Shown: piece by piece, positions 33,721 to 44,726 of the stretch
How positions within the stretch are numbered: position 1 is the first letter of the stretch
Layout of the letters: each line of letters opens with the position of its first letter
Source of the DNA: Heliocidaris erythrogramma
Taxonomy: Eukaryota; Echinodermata; Echinoidea; Camarodonta; Echinometridae
DNA length: 64,000 nucleotides
Reading direction: 5' to 3'
NCBI GenBank assembly: GCA_025617745.1
Contig: CM046863.1
Span: forward strand, 2,108,001-2,172,000
Notes under the pieces: generated by a model
Databases searched by the model: none
What the model was told of the DNA's origin: nothing
What the model saw: only the letters and a program-made list of their open reading frames with translations
Translations under genes and position numbers: made by a program

Positions 33721-34855
33721 TGACTGGCCTGAGCTATCATGGCTGATAGCTGCACTGTCTGCGAGAACTTCAAACCTATTCTCCGTCGGGACGGTAGGTG
33801 AGTATATATGAGAAGATCTGACAGAATGACAACGCTTAATTTTTTCAATGATTACAGAAAAGAGAAGTGTTAAATGCTCTCAGCATTGTAATGACCTTCT
33901 ATCACGAATGTATGCTAGCAGTAGCTGAAATTTATTTCACAGAAACTTTACACTGACGGAAAAAAAGAGTTTGATAGGACCAGGTTATGACATTTTCATG
34001 TGCATGTTGGTTGCTTAAACATGCTTTAGGAAGAGGGGCACAATTAAATGGGGCAATGTTTAGTAATTCAGATATGCCAGATTGTTTGTAAGGAAAAGAG
34101 TCTGGAATCTCGACTTTTTTATACACAACTGGATATAATCTGTTATTAATTTATTCATTTATTTTGTAAAATTTTAGTGAAATTTGGCTTGATGGTAGTC
34201 GTTCTGGGAGTCGTGTCCCTGCAGATGAGATCCTGATAAAAGTATCAGATGCAATTATGGGGCTGCAAAGAAAGACACTTGTGATTCAATATCAAAATCA
34301 CTCCCGTATCTTGATAAGCAAATATTTGGGACTAATATTTTATGTCCTCCAAAAATGTTATAATTAGTTAATTCATCGTGTGATATCAATAAAATACAAG
34401 TACTGAGCTATTCATGTTCAGATAATGTTCCGAAGTAGGGTAACCCTTTGATTATTCTTAGATGAGGCCAAGGTATGTCAGATGGGTATTCTCTTAAGTG
34501 GGAGTAGCACGCACCCCGACTCCCTCTTTCCACAAAAATCACTCTAGTTTATCTGTTACCCATTCCTACATTTATCATCCTGTTTCACTTTCAATAATGT
34601 TGGGATTGACGAGAGTGGATCTTTGAATCAGGTTCAGGCAGATGATATCCTGATAAAAGTCTCAGATGCTATAACTAAGGAGGAAGTACCACAGGGAAAG
34701 GAAGGAAACACTGATGGACTGAATTCCAGAAGGACTTTTTTGATGATGCTGCGAGAACGTTTCCCGGATCAATCACTAAGTGATTCCGCATCATTCTGAG
34801 GAATGCGCTGAAGGAGGCAAAACTGATGAACAACTTTCCAGAAATATTCCAAGGT
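33721..34855. other. LINE 5' region then undetermined sequence
   Basis: 33721-33790 continues GC-balanced sequence and is probably the LINE 5' UTR. At 34195-34275 and 34600-34680 a block recurs ('cctgataaaagt(a/c)tcagatgc', preceded by 'gcagatga'), perhaps decayed coding repeats (...DEILIKVSDA...). No gene can be called. Confidence 0.4.
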
Positions 34856-35607
34856 ACACGAAAAAGAGCATGATAACCTGCCACTCTGCTCGCACATTAA
34901 ACAATTTCTTTCTACGGCCCAAAATACTGGAACTCACTCAGCAATGACATAATTAATTCATCAAGTCTAAATTGTTTCAAAATCAAGCTGAAAAACATCT
35001 TCTCAAATCTTATACAGAAAATTCATAAACTCATATTAAGCGGTCAGGACCCATGAATATCCCCCCCCCCCCTCTCTCTCTCTCTTCCTTTCCCATCTGC
35101 TTTACTTTTGAAATTCTTTTGTCTTTCCTTTTTTTTTTTTCTCAGACGCACCACTTTGTCATCTTACTCTCAGTTATATTTATATATTTTTTTCTTCATC
35201 TCCATATTTCATTTTTCACTTTCATATTATATTCACACCAAAGAATATGTTATTCTATACATATTCTTTGTTAATTCTTTCTTTGGTAACACATACCTTT
35301 TTATTTTATATTGATGCAGCTTAATCTATTACAATATTTATTTGAGGGATCCACACTCAACAAGCCCTGCTTTTTAGTGGATCCCTCCATTTCCTCAGTT
35401 CTACTTTTACAAAAGGATAGACTATATAAAATACACTATTTGTTATATATCTTTTCGTTCACCATAAATATATATATATATATATATTTGAGTATTGTAT
35501 TGAATATTCATGTTTATGGTTTACTATGTAATTAATTGTTATATTATTATGATGTTAAGTCCAGTTGAGTTGAAATAAAATAAACTTGAAACTTGAAACT
35601 TGAAACA
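34856..35607 (+). pseudogene. Second LINE 3' end (RT C-terminus, 3' UTR and tail)
   Basis: On the plus strand at about 34917-35010 the frame reads YGPKYWNSLSNDIINSSSLN then CFKIKLKNIF, a typical C-terminus of CR1/L2/RTE-like ORF2. An AT-rich UTR follows, containing a poly-C/CT tract (35060-35090) and (TA)n (35468-35486). It ends with a microsatellite tail of 'acttgaa' units at 35583-35607. The 5' part is missing. Confidence 0.7.
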
Positions 35608-35619
35608 AAGCTTTCACAA

Positions 35620-36470
35620 TGAATAACACAATATTATACAGGGTGTCTCTGAAAAAAGGAAACCCTTGCTTGGTAAATTGAACAAAAATTCCAAATTTTT
35701 TTTTTTTTGTATACACTATTGGAAAGCTCATTTTGTCTCCTCTCATTCTGTCAAATGAATACCGTAGTCTACAGTGGCGTAATGTGAGTCCAGATGCTAA
35801 AGGGACACAGGCATCATCGGGGGGGGGGGGGGTCACCTGTCTTAATTGGCTCATGACGGGAAGGTGTAAAAGAGCTTTTTAAGCTTTTCATTTTTTTCTA
35901 ACCTTCGGAGTCATGCATCAAATGTTCGGAATAATTTCTTTTTCGAATCCCCTTGGTATTGTGTTTCAGAATAATGAACCTTCGGAAAAACGAGCGCCCC
36001 CGTTATATCACGTACATGACAATTTAGTTTTGTGAGCACAATTACAAAAATGGTAGTTTACTATGGTAGTAACAGAATACTATACAGGGTCTCTGAAAAA
36101 AAAAAGAAACCATTTATTGGTGAATTGAACAAGAATTCCAAATTATTATTTTTTTCGTGTTTGTATACACCATTTGAAAGATCAATTTGTCTCTTCTTAA
36201 ATGAAATTATAAACATGATCAATGAATTACAATAACGACACAAACATACCAGCCAACTACGTATTTTGGACAATTTGGGTTCCTGACACTGCCACTGCAA
36301 ACTGTCTAAAATCGGTCATGCGTAATTTATTGATCATGATTTCTATGCCTTATAAAATACTAGAAAACGAGTATTTGCAATAATATATATATTGACCCAA
36401 AATAATTTGAAATAATAGAGTTATAATGCCTATTAGCTTGAATTACCCTTTTTCAGGGACACTAAGCTCA
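35620..36470. repeat. Diverged direct repeat (two copies) with 'acagggt(gt)ctctgaaaaa'
   Basis: The segment at 35620-35760 recurs at about 36060-36200: 'atacagggt', 'ctctgaaaaa', 'gaattgaacaa' and 'aattccaaatt' in the same order. A G run lies at 35820-35832. No gene. Confidence 0.7.
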
Positions 36471-37847
36471 AGGAAAGAAGTATATTTATTTAAAAGAATA
36501 TACAATAAAAAGAAAAAAAAGATATGGATACGAACTAATCTATGTTAAGAAATAATTTCTAAGCATTGAGTTTTATTCAATGGGCGGGTTATGATAATGG
36601 AGCTGTCTTTAACGCGTTAAATATATTATGTTTTACTTTCTATACTCAGTATAGCTTATCATACAGCTCGTATCGTTGTGCAACTTATTTAATGTAACTA
36701 AATAATATCAATTTTAAAAGTATCGTATGTGTATCATCATAAATGTAAACTGTTCTATGCAAGGCCTGTTTTATAATTGGTCGATTCCATATTTACAAGG
36801 TTTTTTAAAATCATAATTTAGGTGAAACGACAAAATCAGGAGTGAGAGGCAAACAGAATCCATAATGCGAGTGGTATTAGATCCAAAAACAGTGGAGCTG
36901 TTGCTATAAGCTACAGCTCAAGAGAAAGAAATCCCAAGCTAACGACAGCCCACCAGGTCTTCCGGGACTTCAGACAGTCAATGAGTCTTTATTAAACAAA
37001 CAGCAAAAACACAAAAAAAACCATGCAATCATGCAGCAATTAGGCAGGGTCCACGCGCTTGCAGAGTTGAGTCTCGCAACCCAGTTTCACGAAGTAACGG
37101 TAACGAGGAAAATCGCATATTTTTTTCAATTTTAGAGTTGTTTGCATTTTTGGACATCATTCACTAACATCTTGAACCTCACAAAGTTTCAGACCGTAAT
37201 TATGTCTAATTATGTAACTATGGCGATAACGTCAACAAGAAAATACCTAGTAAAATGATTTTCCGAGTTCAGGAAGTGACGGCTGACAGCCGTCCCGTAT
37301 GTTTTGCGTGCGCGGCTGAAATCCGTCACTTCGTGAAAACAAATCAAAGCGCGTCCTTGAATCGTGTGTTTTCACGAAATGACGGTTATTTTTACAGCTC
37401 ATTTCCCCAATATATAAAACTTTATGCATATTAAACATAGAACTGGACATTGAAATAATTATGATCTATCCCAGGACATATATTTATTCACCCTTCATAC
37501 GTTAAAGAGGTTGAGATTATGCTTTAAAACTTTGAAAGATCTTTATTCAAAACTCACTTTCTTTTAGTTGTGCGCTTATCCGTCACTCGTGAAAACAGTA
37601 ACGAATTAATGAATTATGGCAGTAACATGTGTGGGGAAAATTCGCTACAGTCACATGCAATGACATTTCATTCAAAACTTGGGCACAGGCTAATTTGGAT
37701 TTTTTAAAGTAGCCATTGCTTAGCCATCCATGATTGGGTTTTGATTTAGCAACGTGTCAAATTAAAAAGGTTATTTTCAACTGCCATACCCTATCATTTA
37801 ATTTTTAAGATACTGGGGGTTGAATATCGGCTTCCAATATTTGACGC
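36471..37847. other. No gene seen
   Basis: AT-rich. 'cacttcgtgaaaac', 'tttcacgaa' and related blocks recur around 37085-37600 (for example 'gtgacggctgac', 'ccgtcacttcgtg'), suggesting a decayed palindromic repeat. No coding signal. Confidence 0.45.
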
Positions 37848-38095
37848 ACACTGTGCATATAGCGAGAGAGATGTTTATATGTACGTAATACTGGAGAAGC
37901 ATCGATGAAGAATATGACGAGCTAATATTTGATAAATGCAAAGTTTTTTGATCTGATCAAAGCTAAGATCAGAGATAAAAGACAAAAATACGAATACCGA
38001 TGGGATCTAACATACATAGATTTACAGTTCTCTGATAAATATCCAACAGCACTGTTTAGTAAATGAGATTATTTGTGCATTTATCAATACAGCCT
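37848..38095 (+). repeat. Direct repeat of 49727-49996
   Basis: 'gcacactgt(g/a)catat' leads in both copies, followed by 'gagaagcatcgatgaagaat', 'atttgataaatgcaaag', 'taccgatgggatctaa' and 'acagcactgtttagtaaatg'. The copy at 49727 has an 18-base G run near its start. No coding signal. Confidence 0.88.
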
Positions 38096-38221
38096 TGCTA
38101 TGGTATTCGAAAAGTGAAAAGAAACTGCTGAAGTGTTTGGACTAAAGATTCATGACACAGGTGTGTGCATGCATGCAGTCCCATATACAAATTTATGTGT
38201 CAAGTGAATGTGCTTTTCAGC

Positions 38222-39356
38222 GGCCTGTCTCGAATGGGTGGGTTGCGGGAGCGGGATGGGAACGGGACAAGCCCCCCCCCCCCCCGGTTATCTCGAATGG
38301 ACGCGTTCCCAGCGAGAAGTTCAATGAACGCGCCACTTCGAGACAACCGGGGGGGGGGTGGGGGGCTTTCCTCGAATGGGTGTGTTGAGTATACTTTTGT
38401 AACAGACGTTTTAGAAATTTTTGAAAAATGTACTCTTCCGGTTTTTTTTTTCGTTTTTCTTTTGTCTAAGATGTAGAAAATATAATAAAACAGTATCTAA
38501 AAAAAGCTTTTGACAAGGAAATCATTATTTGTGCAAAATAAATAGGAGAATTGAATAATTATGCATTAAAACACACGGGGACGAAAGGGCAAGTGGCGTA
38601 GCTAGGATTTTTTATTTATTTTTATTTTTTTGGCGTGACCTGTTAAATATTGTGAAATTGTGTTACAGACATGTGCTGACATAAGCCAAGGTGTGTTTAT
38701 CATCTTTCCAAAGTTAGAAACACCTTTTAATGCCACTATCATTCTATCAATACCCACTATCAAAAGTCAAAACGCATATCAAAAGGTCGTTTGTACCCGG
38801 CCCCCAACTCCCCATACAAGGGGTAGGCCTATGCTCGTACCTCCTTTTCAAAAGTGACCCCCTATCCCGGAGAAGTTGGAATTTGTTTTACCCCCTATCC
38901 CGGGGAATTTTCTGAGATATTGGACCCCCTATCCAGGCAATTTAGGAAATTAACCCCCCCCCCCCCCCCCTCCTATGCCCGGGGAGGAAACCACCAGAGT
39001 CTGCGAAAATTGACCCCTATTTACATTTTCCCGGGAATATTTTTTTCATCTTACTCACCCACCAATAAGGGGTGGGGCATGGCCATCTTGTGCCCCCCCC
39101 CCCCCCCGTAAAAAAAATACGCCGCAGTGAATTAACATTCTATTCTGGACTGTCTGCCCGACCAGACCTTTGAATTTTAAATGAACATTCCATTATGAAT
39201 TCATGCAACCCCATACATTCATTTGACAACCCCCGGTTATATTTTCTACATCTTAGACAAAAGAAAAACGAAAAAACCAGCAAGAGTACATTTTTAAAAA
39301 AACTTCTAAAACGTCTGTTACAAAAGTCTACTCAACACACCCATTCGAGACAAGCC
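38222..39356. mobile_element. Foldback TIR element with 9-bp target duplication (MULE-like), 1,135 bp
   Basis: The flanks CTTTTCAGC at 38213-38221 and 39357-39365 are identical. The ends are 'ggcctgtctcgaatgggtg' and the inverse of 'ggcttgtctcgaatgggtg'. Longer paired arms continue: 38375-38475 (containing 'gtaacagacgttttagaa') against 39240-39345 ('ttctaaaacgtctgttac'). A 9-bp duplication with long TIRs is typical of Mutator-like elements. The interior has poly-C runs and 'ccccctatcc(c/a)gg' repeats but no transposase. Confidence 0.75.
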
Positions 39357-39947
39357 CTTTTCAGCCAGGTTGGATAATTTCTTGTAATTTTGACGACTGC
39401 AAAAACCTCACATTATACCAATCCTTATGTAGACATAGTCAACCTTTTTAGATTTCATTGAGTTTCTTTCACAATGAAATCGCATGACCAATTCAACTTT
39501 ATCTATAAGCTGTGAATAGGAAATCCATGACCTTCTGCATTACACAATGTGAAGGTTATTAATGTTAAGCACTACACATTTGAAACCAAGATGCCAAATT
39601 ATTCACTGAATCAATGCATAATTTCAATTACACTATGTTCCAATTGATTCATTTACTCTTACAATTAAAGGAGAATTAACCCCCGATTACAAATTTACTT
39701 ATATTGGAAGGTGTAATATATTCCTACTTATCGGCCTAAATCAGGTATAAATAAAGATATTCCAGCACCCGGTATCGTATCCTCCTCATTTACATGGGGG
39801 CTGCCATTTTCTTGCTGATTTGGAGTTGTACATGAACCATTGAGAAATGTTCCAGTCAGGAAGATATTTTGAATCCAAATCCTAAATTGATTTTCTTCAT
39901 TACCTAAAATCCCATATGTGACGAGAAATATAAAGCGGGTGTTTACA

Positions 39948-39952
39948 TGTAT
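39948..39952. repeat. 5-bp target duplication TGTAT (left)
   Basis: TGTAT precedes the left LTR and recurs at 47646-47650 after the right LTR. Five bases is typical for Ty3/gypsy integrases. Confidence 0.85.
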
Positions 39953-40393
39953 TGTCACAAGCCCAGTGCAGAAGCAAAGGACAAAAATACTCTAGAGAAA
40001 AATAATTGCCTAAGTACTGTTCACACAACAAATTACTAAAGTAGAAAATGGATTGGGATTACAAAAGCAAAGAAAATATCTTTATTAAGATTTAAGTTTA
40101 ACAAGTTTCATATCTCTGTAATGAAATGCATATTCAATAAATAATTGAAATCCAATAACTAAAGAGGTGATCAATCTCATTAAAATAAAAGTCCTTAGCT
40201 GATATATTGTTGGGGCCCATTCGAGAATTCGACGAGTGTCGCTCAGTGAAGTATCCAAGAGTTCTCCCGGCAACACCGATGACTCATGTCAGTGACGTCA
40301 CTATGGAGACGATTCGCTCGCCGAAGCTCCTGTCCCGTAACGTCGTTCTGTTCAAGAACCCTCAGCTCTACCAATACGTCTCGTTTCTTCTTA

Positions 40394-40684
40394 GGCTTCT
40401 TACGGAAAGTTTTTACATCGGCGGGCCCTCGGCGGCGCCGATTGATTCGGCGCGCCTGCGGAGCGGCTTTGTTCTCAACACGCCGACTGAGCGATGCGGC
40501 GGAAGTTCTATTTATCTCGTTTAGCAGGTGGATCGCCGTAAACAAAAGCTCGCGCTAATCCCGCTGAACGGCGACTTCTTAGAGTCGCCGATAGATATGA
40601 CAAGATCCGGGAGAAAATCCCGCTAAACGGCCTATTTAACTTTGGCCGCGGTGAAAACGGTGACAAAACTTTCCGTAAGAAGCC
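40394..40684. mobile_element. PIF/Harbinger-like MITE, 291 bp, TTA duplication
   Basis: Perfect 20-bp TIRs: 'ggcttcttacggaaagtttt' at the left and its reverse complement at the right. TTA at 40391-40393 and 40685-40687 is the 3-bp duplication. The empty site is visible in the right LTR near 46920 ('ttcttcttacacgaag'). A 3-bp TTA/TAA duplication is the PIF/Harbinger hallmark. GC-rich interior, no transposase. Confidence 0.9.
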
Positions 40685-40965
40685 TTACACGAAGTTCGAA
40701 ACTAAAAACCCTACAACAAACAATAAACATGGAATCTCACCTCTAATATATTGATCCAATTAAGCAAAAAGCTTATGAATTTGTTTTGCAATAAATAGAC
40801 AGTGATTATGTAATACATCATTACAAATTGACCGTACCCTCCCTAGTCAATAGAAACGTCACATTTGTAAAATATGCAACAGGTTTGTTTTCGTAAAATA
40901 AACCTATAAAACGGTAGTAATTTCAGGAAAGCAATATCAAGTAAGCTTTCAGAATATCTTAAGTA

Positions 40966-41167
40966 CTCTCTAAAAAAAAAATCGAGTGATCACTGAGGTC
41001 ACTCCCCGGGCGAGTGAAAATAGACTGAAAATAGAGTGATAATCACTCTTTTCTGTTTAGAGAGCACTCGATATTCACTCAATATTCACTCCTAAACAAG
41101 TGAACACTGAGGTCACTCCCTGTGGAGTAAAAATTGTGCGAAAATTCACTCTTTTTTTTTTAGAGAG
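40966..41167. mobile_element. Tc1/mariner-like MITE, 202 bp, TA duplication
   Basis: The TIRs 'ctctctaaaaaaaaaatcga' and 'ttttttttttagagag' are flanked by TA (40964-40965 and 41168-41169). The right LTR has the empty site ('cttaagtaaactttc'). Internal inverted blocks around GAGTG(A) and CACTC repeat through the element. Confidence 0.88.
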
Positions 41168-41244
41168 TAAACTTTCTTCATCGTTTTATACATTCATAAA
41201 TACCCAGTAGGAAGTGATTTCAACTTACCACATATGTGGGTTAA

Positions 41245-41358
41245 TGATTGATTGATTGATTTTATTCGTCAGGTATATTGCAATACAAACATAACCAGGT
41301 ACCATGACAGGATAGCCCATGAAAGCCGAAATGGCTTATTTCCAGTGGGGTCCTTTAA
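41245..41358 (-). mobile_element. CR1/L2-type LINE 3' tail, 114 bp
   Basis: Absent from the right LTR, which reads 'gtgggttaagtaaacac'. TTAA occurs at both junctions (41241-41244 and 41355-41358). Read on the minus strand it ends 'gacgaataaaatcaatc' with a 'atca' microsatellite tail, typical of a 5'-truncated LINE insertion. Confidence 0.82.
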
Positions 41359-41733
41359 GTAAACACAAACGAAATCATCAAAACTCCTTTTCTGATATAG
41401 CAGCATAAACACGACTAACATGTCGATGCAGTACAACATTTTCCATTTAAGGCTGCTAAAATGGAGAAAAACGATGAAATTAGCCTTGCCTTTAAGGCGA
41501 AAGCAAAACGGGATAAAACAGGTCTGCTCCCTTCAAAATCAACACAACGTAATGCCCGAATTAGTCCAGTACACGAACGCAGTCAGATATATCAGGGCGT
41601 AGTTCATTTCCCTAACAAAAGATGAGACCAAATAGTTTGCTCACGAAGCTTTAACGAAAGTGTTTCCTAGACTTTAATCTCCAGACTGTATAAAAGCTCT
41701 CATATGAGTAAGGTCATCAATCCAACCGTGACA

Positions 41734-41756
41734 AATAACCCCCAACCAAAATGACA
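41734..41756 (-). other. Candidate polypurine tract next to 3' LTR
   Basis: On the minus strand, 'ggttgggggttatt' lies directly before the 3' LTR start. It is the only purine-rich run at the right place, but it contains T residues, so it is a weak PPT. Confidence 0.4.
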
Positions 41757-41825
41757 GTACAAGTTTAGAGGTTTTCTATAATTAATAAATTCAATTACGT
41801 TAATCCACCCAATTTTGTGAACAAA

Positions 41826-44726
41826 TCAACCTTCGGGACATCTACTGAGACAATCTGCTCCCACATTATCAGATCCCTTGATAACTTCTACATGGAAATT
41901 ATAGGACTGCAATGCCAACGCCCAGCGTAACACTCTTGGATTTTTCATTCTCGCTTGCGACAAGTATGCCAAAGGAAAGTGGTCCGTCTGCAACGTGAAC
42001 TTCCTCCCATATAAGAAGTAGGCAAACTTCTTAACAGCCCACGCTAAGGCAAGACACTCGCGCTCAACTATGGGATACAATTGCTCGCGATCGAGCAATT
42101 TGCGGCTGGCATAACAAACGGGAAACATTTTCCATTCAAGAGCTTGCATCAACACAGCGCCGATGCCGACATCTGATGCATCCGTGCGCACTACAAACTC
42201 ACTGTCGATGTCCGGTAATCTAAGTACAGGGAAATGACTTAATCGGCTCTTGAGTGTTTGGAACGCATGTTCATGCACTTCCTCCCACTTCACTTTCATT
42301 GGACAATTCTTCTTCGTTAAATCGGTCAGTGGGGCTGCAATAGTAGCCATATTGGGAATAAACTTCCGGTAATACCCCACAAGACCCAAGAAAGATCTTA
42401 CCTCCCTTTTCGTTGTCGGGCGTGAAGATGACAACACTTGCTCGATCTTCTCTGGTGTGGGTTTCACTTCACCTTGTCCCACGATGTGTCCAAGAAACTC
42501 TACTGAACTACACGCAGCATTACACTTGCTTGGTCTGGCAGTGAGATGACATTCCCTCAGCCGTGATAGGACTCGTCTTACATCTTCCAGATGCTCCTCC
42601 CATGACGAGCTATAGATGAGGATGTCGTCTATATAGTGAAGGACGTTAGGGAGTTCATCTAACAGCTTCCTCATCATTCTGGTGAACACAGCAGGGGCAT
42701 TAACCATGCCAAAGGGAAGTACCAAGAATTCATACTGGCCATCAGGAGTAACAAACGCCGTTTTCCCATGATCTTTCTCGACCACTGGCATCTGCCAGTA
42801 TCCTTTCGACAAGTAAATTTTAGTAAAATACTTGGCGTCTCCCACATCTGCGATTATCTGTTCTATGTTAGGGATTGGTTCGTTGTCGATGACTGTCTTG
42901 GCGTTGATCTTCCTATAGTCAACGCAGAATCTATTCTTTCCGTCCTTCTTCTTGACGATTACCACAGGTGATGCATACGGTGACGTCGATTTTTCGATGA
43001 CTCCCATTTTAAGCATCGCTTCTACCTCCTCTCTAATCGTCTCTCGTAATGCTTGGGGTACTGGGTAGGGGCGTGATCGGATGTGCTCGTCAGAAGTCAA
43101 CTCCACGGAATGACTAATGATGTCTGTCTTCCCAGGGACATCGGTCATGACGTCGGTGAATTCATGGAAGAGCTCCTGCATCTGGGTTCGCTTGTCGACG
43201 GGTACGTCGTCGCCAAACTTCACGTCATCGATGCCTTCCGTCTGCTCAACCGCTGGGAACGTAATCCCCGCAGAATCATCACTCTCGTCACCCTCATCCA
43301 CAATATGGACAGCACCAACGTGGTCAACCTGAGCTGAAACTTCTTGACTACCATCTTCGTGCTCCCTCTCAACATACCTCTTCAGAAGATTTGCGTGATA
43401 ACTCTTTTCTTTTCCATCCACCATCAACTTGTAGTTGTTCCTAGCAACCCTCTTCACCACCTCATATGGACCTCTCCAATGCATGAGTAGCTTATTGCTG
43501 CTGGAAGGTAGAAGTAGGAGGACACGATCACCACACTCGAATCTCCTCTCCTTCGCCTTGACGTCGAAGTGTCTCTTGTATTTCGTTGAGGCCTTCGTAA
43601 GCTCCTTCCTGGCGAGCTCACACGTCGACTCTAGTCGTTCCTGCAAATCAATGACATACTGATAAGTTGATTTAACTTCTTCCTCTGAGACTTCTGTGGA
43701 CCATAATTCCTTAAGAACAATCATGGGTCCCCTAACAGTTCTCCCATACATCAATTCAAAAGGAGAATACCCCAGACTCTCATGCGGAACCTCACGATAC
43801 GCAAACAGAAGCGCGGGTAAGTATCTATCCCAATCTTTAGGGCATTCCTGACACATTCTACGCAACATTTGCTTAAGGGTCCCATTAAACCGTTCACACG
43901 CTCCATTAGCCATTGGATGGTAAGGAGTAGTGTGAAACTGGCTAACTCCCAGCAATCGGGCAGCTTCCTTCATAACTCCCGAAACAAACTGAGTGCCATT
44001 ATCAGACAATATTTGATTAGGAACACTTAAGCGTGAAAATATTTCAACCTGGGCTTCAGCCACACGTTCAGCTTCAATACGAGGTAGGGCTACTGCCTCC
44101 GGATAACGAGTAGCTAGATCAACTACAGTCAATATATACCTATTCCCTCGATCTGTAATAGGAGCTATGGGTCCAAACAAATCTACTGCAATCCGTTTGA
44201 AACAAGTATCTATCAAAGGGGGAACTACGAGTGGTACCTTACCAATCCTACCTTTCGTCATTGTGCGTTGGCATGCGTCGCATGATGCACAATATCGTTT
44301 GACATCGGATTGTAATCCAGGCCAGAAGAATTGCGTTAGGATCCTATCTATCGTCTTCCTCGTCTTCAGATGTCCAGACAATGCAGAATCATGGGCTAGT
44401 CGAAGAACTTGAGATCGGAACTGCTTGGGTACCAACAATTGGTTGAACGTCTTCCCCTGGGTGTTACCTAGTGACCTATATTCACGGAAAAGAAGACCAT
44501 TCTTGAAATAAAATCTCACTTCGCTATTCTTCCCGACAAGTTTTGACTCTTCTTTTGCTGCAAAATCTCTAAGTTTCTTCAGCGTTGGATCTGCCTGCTG
44601 TGCTGCGATGACTTCTTCGCAGTTGCAGGACTCTACTGCTGCTGTGAAGATCCAAGACTCATAAATGGTCGATCCTTGCGTCTCTTCATCCCTCGAGTCT
44701 CCACTCCTGCTCCTTGTTCCATCTGT
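41826..44726 (-). CDS. pol: LTR retrotransposon pol: integrase - RT - RNase H
   Basis: The frame is open from 44726 to 41826, and the first 94 bases overlap the end of gag-pro in the -1 frame. Numbering from codon 44519: integrase zinc motif H43, H50, C80, C83; catalytic D113, D173, E209 (D,D-35-E); a GPY/F-like module (HWRGPYEVVKRV) near 340-375; RT from about 480; YIDD at 629-632; RNase H (TDASDVGIGAVL, ERECLA, TDH) to the end. Integrase before RT marks the Gmr1-type order. The residue normally Asp in RT motif A is Tyr569 (codon 42813-42815), so the RT should be dead although the frame is intact. No protease in this ORF; it lies in gag-pro. No initiator ATG near the start, so frameshifted translation is likely. 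Confidence 0.93.
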   Translation of the reverse strand, partial: TDGTRSRSGDSRDEETQGSTIYESWIFTAAVESCNCEEVIAAQQADPTLKKLRDFAAKEESKLVGKNSEVRFYFKNGLLFREYRSLGNTQGKTFNQLLVPKQFRSQVLRLAHDSALSGHLKTRKTIDRILTQFFWPGLQSDVKRYCASCDACQRTMTKGRIGKVPLVVPPLIDTCFKRIAVDLFGPIAPITDRGNRYILTVVDLATRYPEAVALPRIEAERVAEAQVEIFSRLSVPNQILSDNGTQFVSGVMKEAARLLGVSQFHTTPYHPMANGACERFNGTLKQMLRRMCQECPKDWDRYLPALLFAYREVPHESLGYSPFELMYGRTVRGPMIVLKELWSTEVSEEEVKSTYQYVIDLQERLESTCELARKELTKASTKYKRHFDVKAKERRFECGDRVLLLLPSSSNKLLMHWRGPYEVVKRVARNNYKLMVDGKEKSYHANLLKRYVEREHEDGSQEVSAQVDHVGAVHIVDEGDESDDSAGITFPAVEQTEGIDDVKFGDDVPVDKRTQMQELFHEFTDVMTDVPGKTDIISHSVELTSDEHIRSRPYPVPQALRETIREEVEAMLKMGVIEKSTSPYASPVVIVKKKDGKNRFCVDYRKINAKTVIDNEPIPNIEQIIADVGDAKYFTKIYLSKGYWQMPVVEKDHGKTAFVTPDGQYEFLVLPFGMVNAPAVFTRMMRKLLDELPNVLHYIDDILIYSSSWEEHLEDVRRVLSRLRECHLTARPSKCNAACSSVEFLGHIVGQGEVKPTPEKIEQVLSSSRPTTKREVRSFLGLVGYYRKFIPNMATIAAPLTDLTKKNCPMKVKWEEVHEHAFQTLKSRLSHFPVLRLPDIDSEFVVRTDASDVGIGAVLMQALEWKMFPVCYASRKLLDREQLYPIVERECLALAWAVKKFAYFLYGRKFTLQTDHFPLAYLSQARMKNPRVLRWALALQSYNFHVEVIKGSDNVGADCLSRCPEG

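Larger units (their letters stand above)
39953..41733 (-). repeat. 3' LTR (interrupted), 1,781 bp
   Basis: It aligns with the right LTR except for three clean insertions (40394-40684 plus TTA, 40966-41167 plus TA, 41245-41358). Removing them leaves about 1,169 bp, against 1,168 bp for the 5' LTR. Remaining differences are few: small indels near 40340 and single-base changes near the 41.6-41.7 kb end. Confidence 0.93.
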
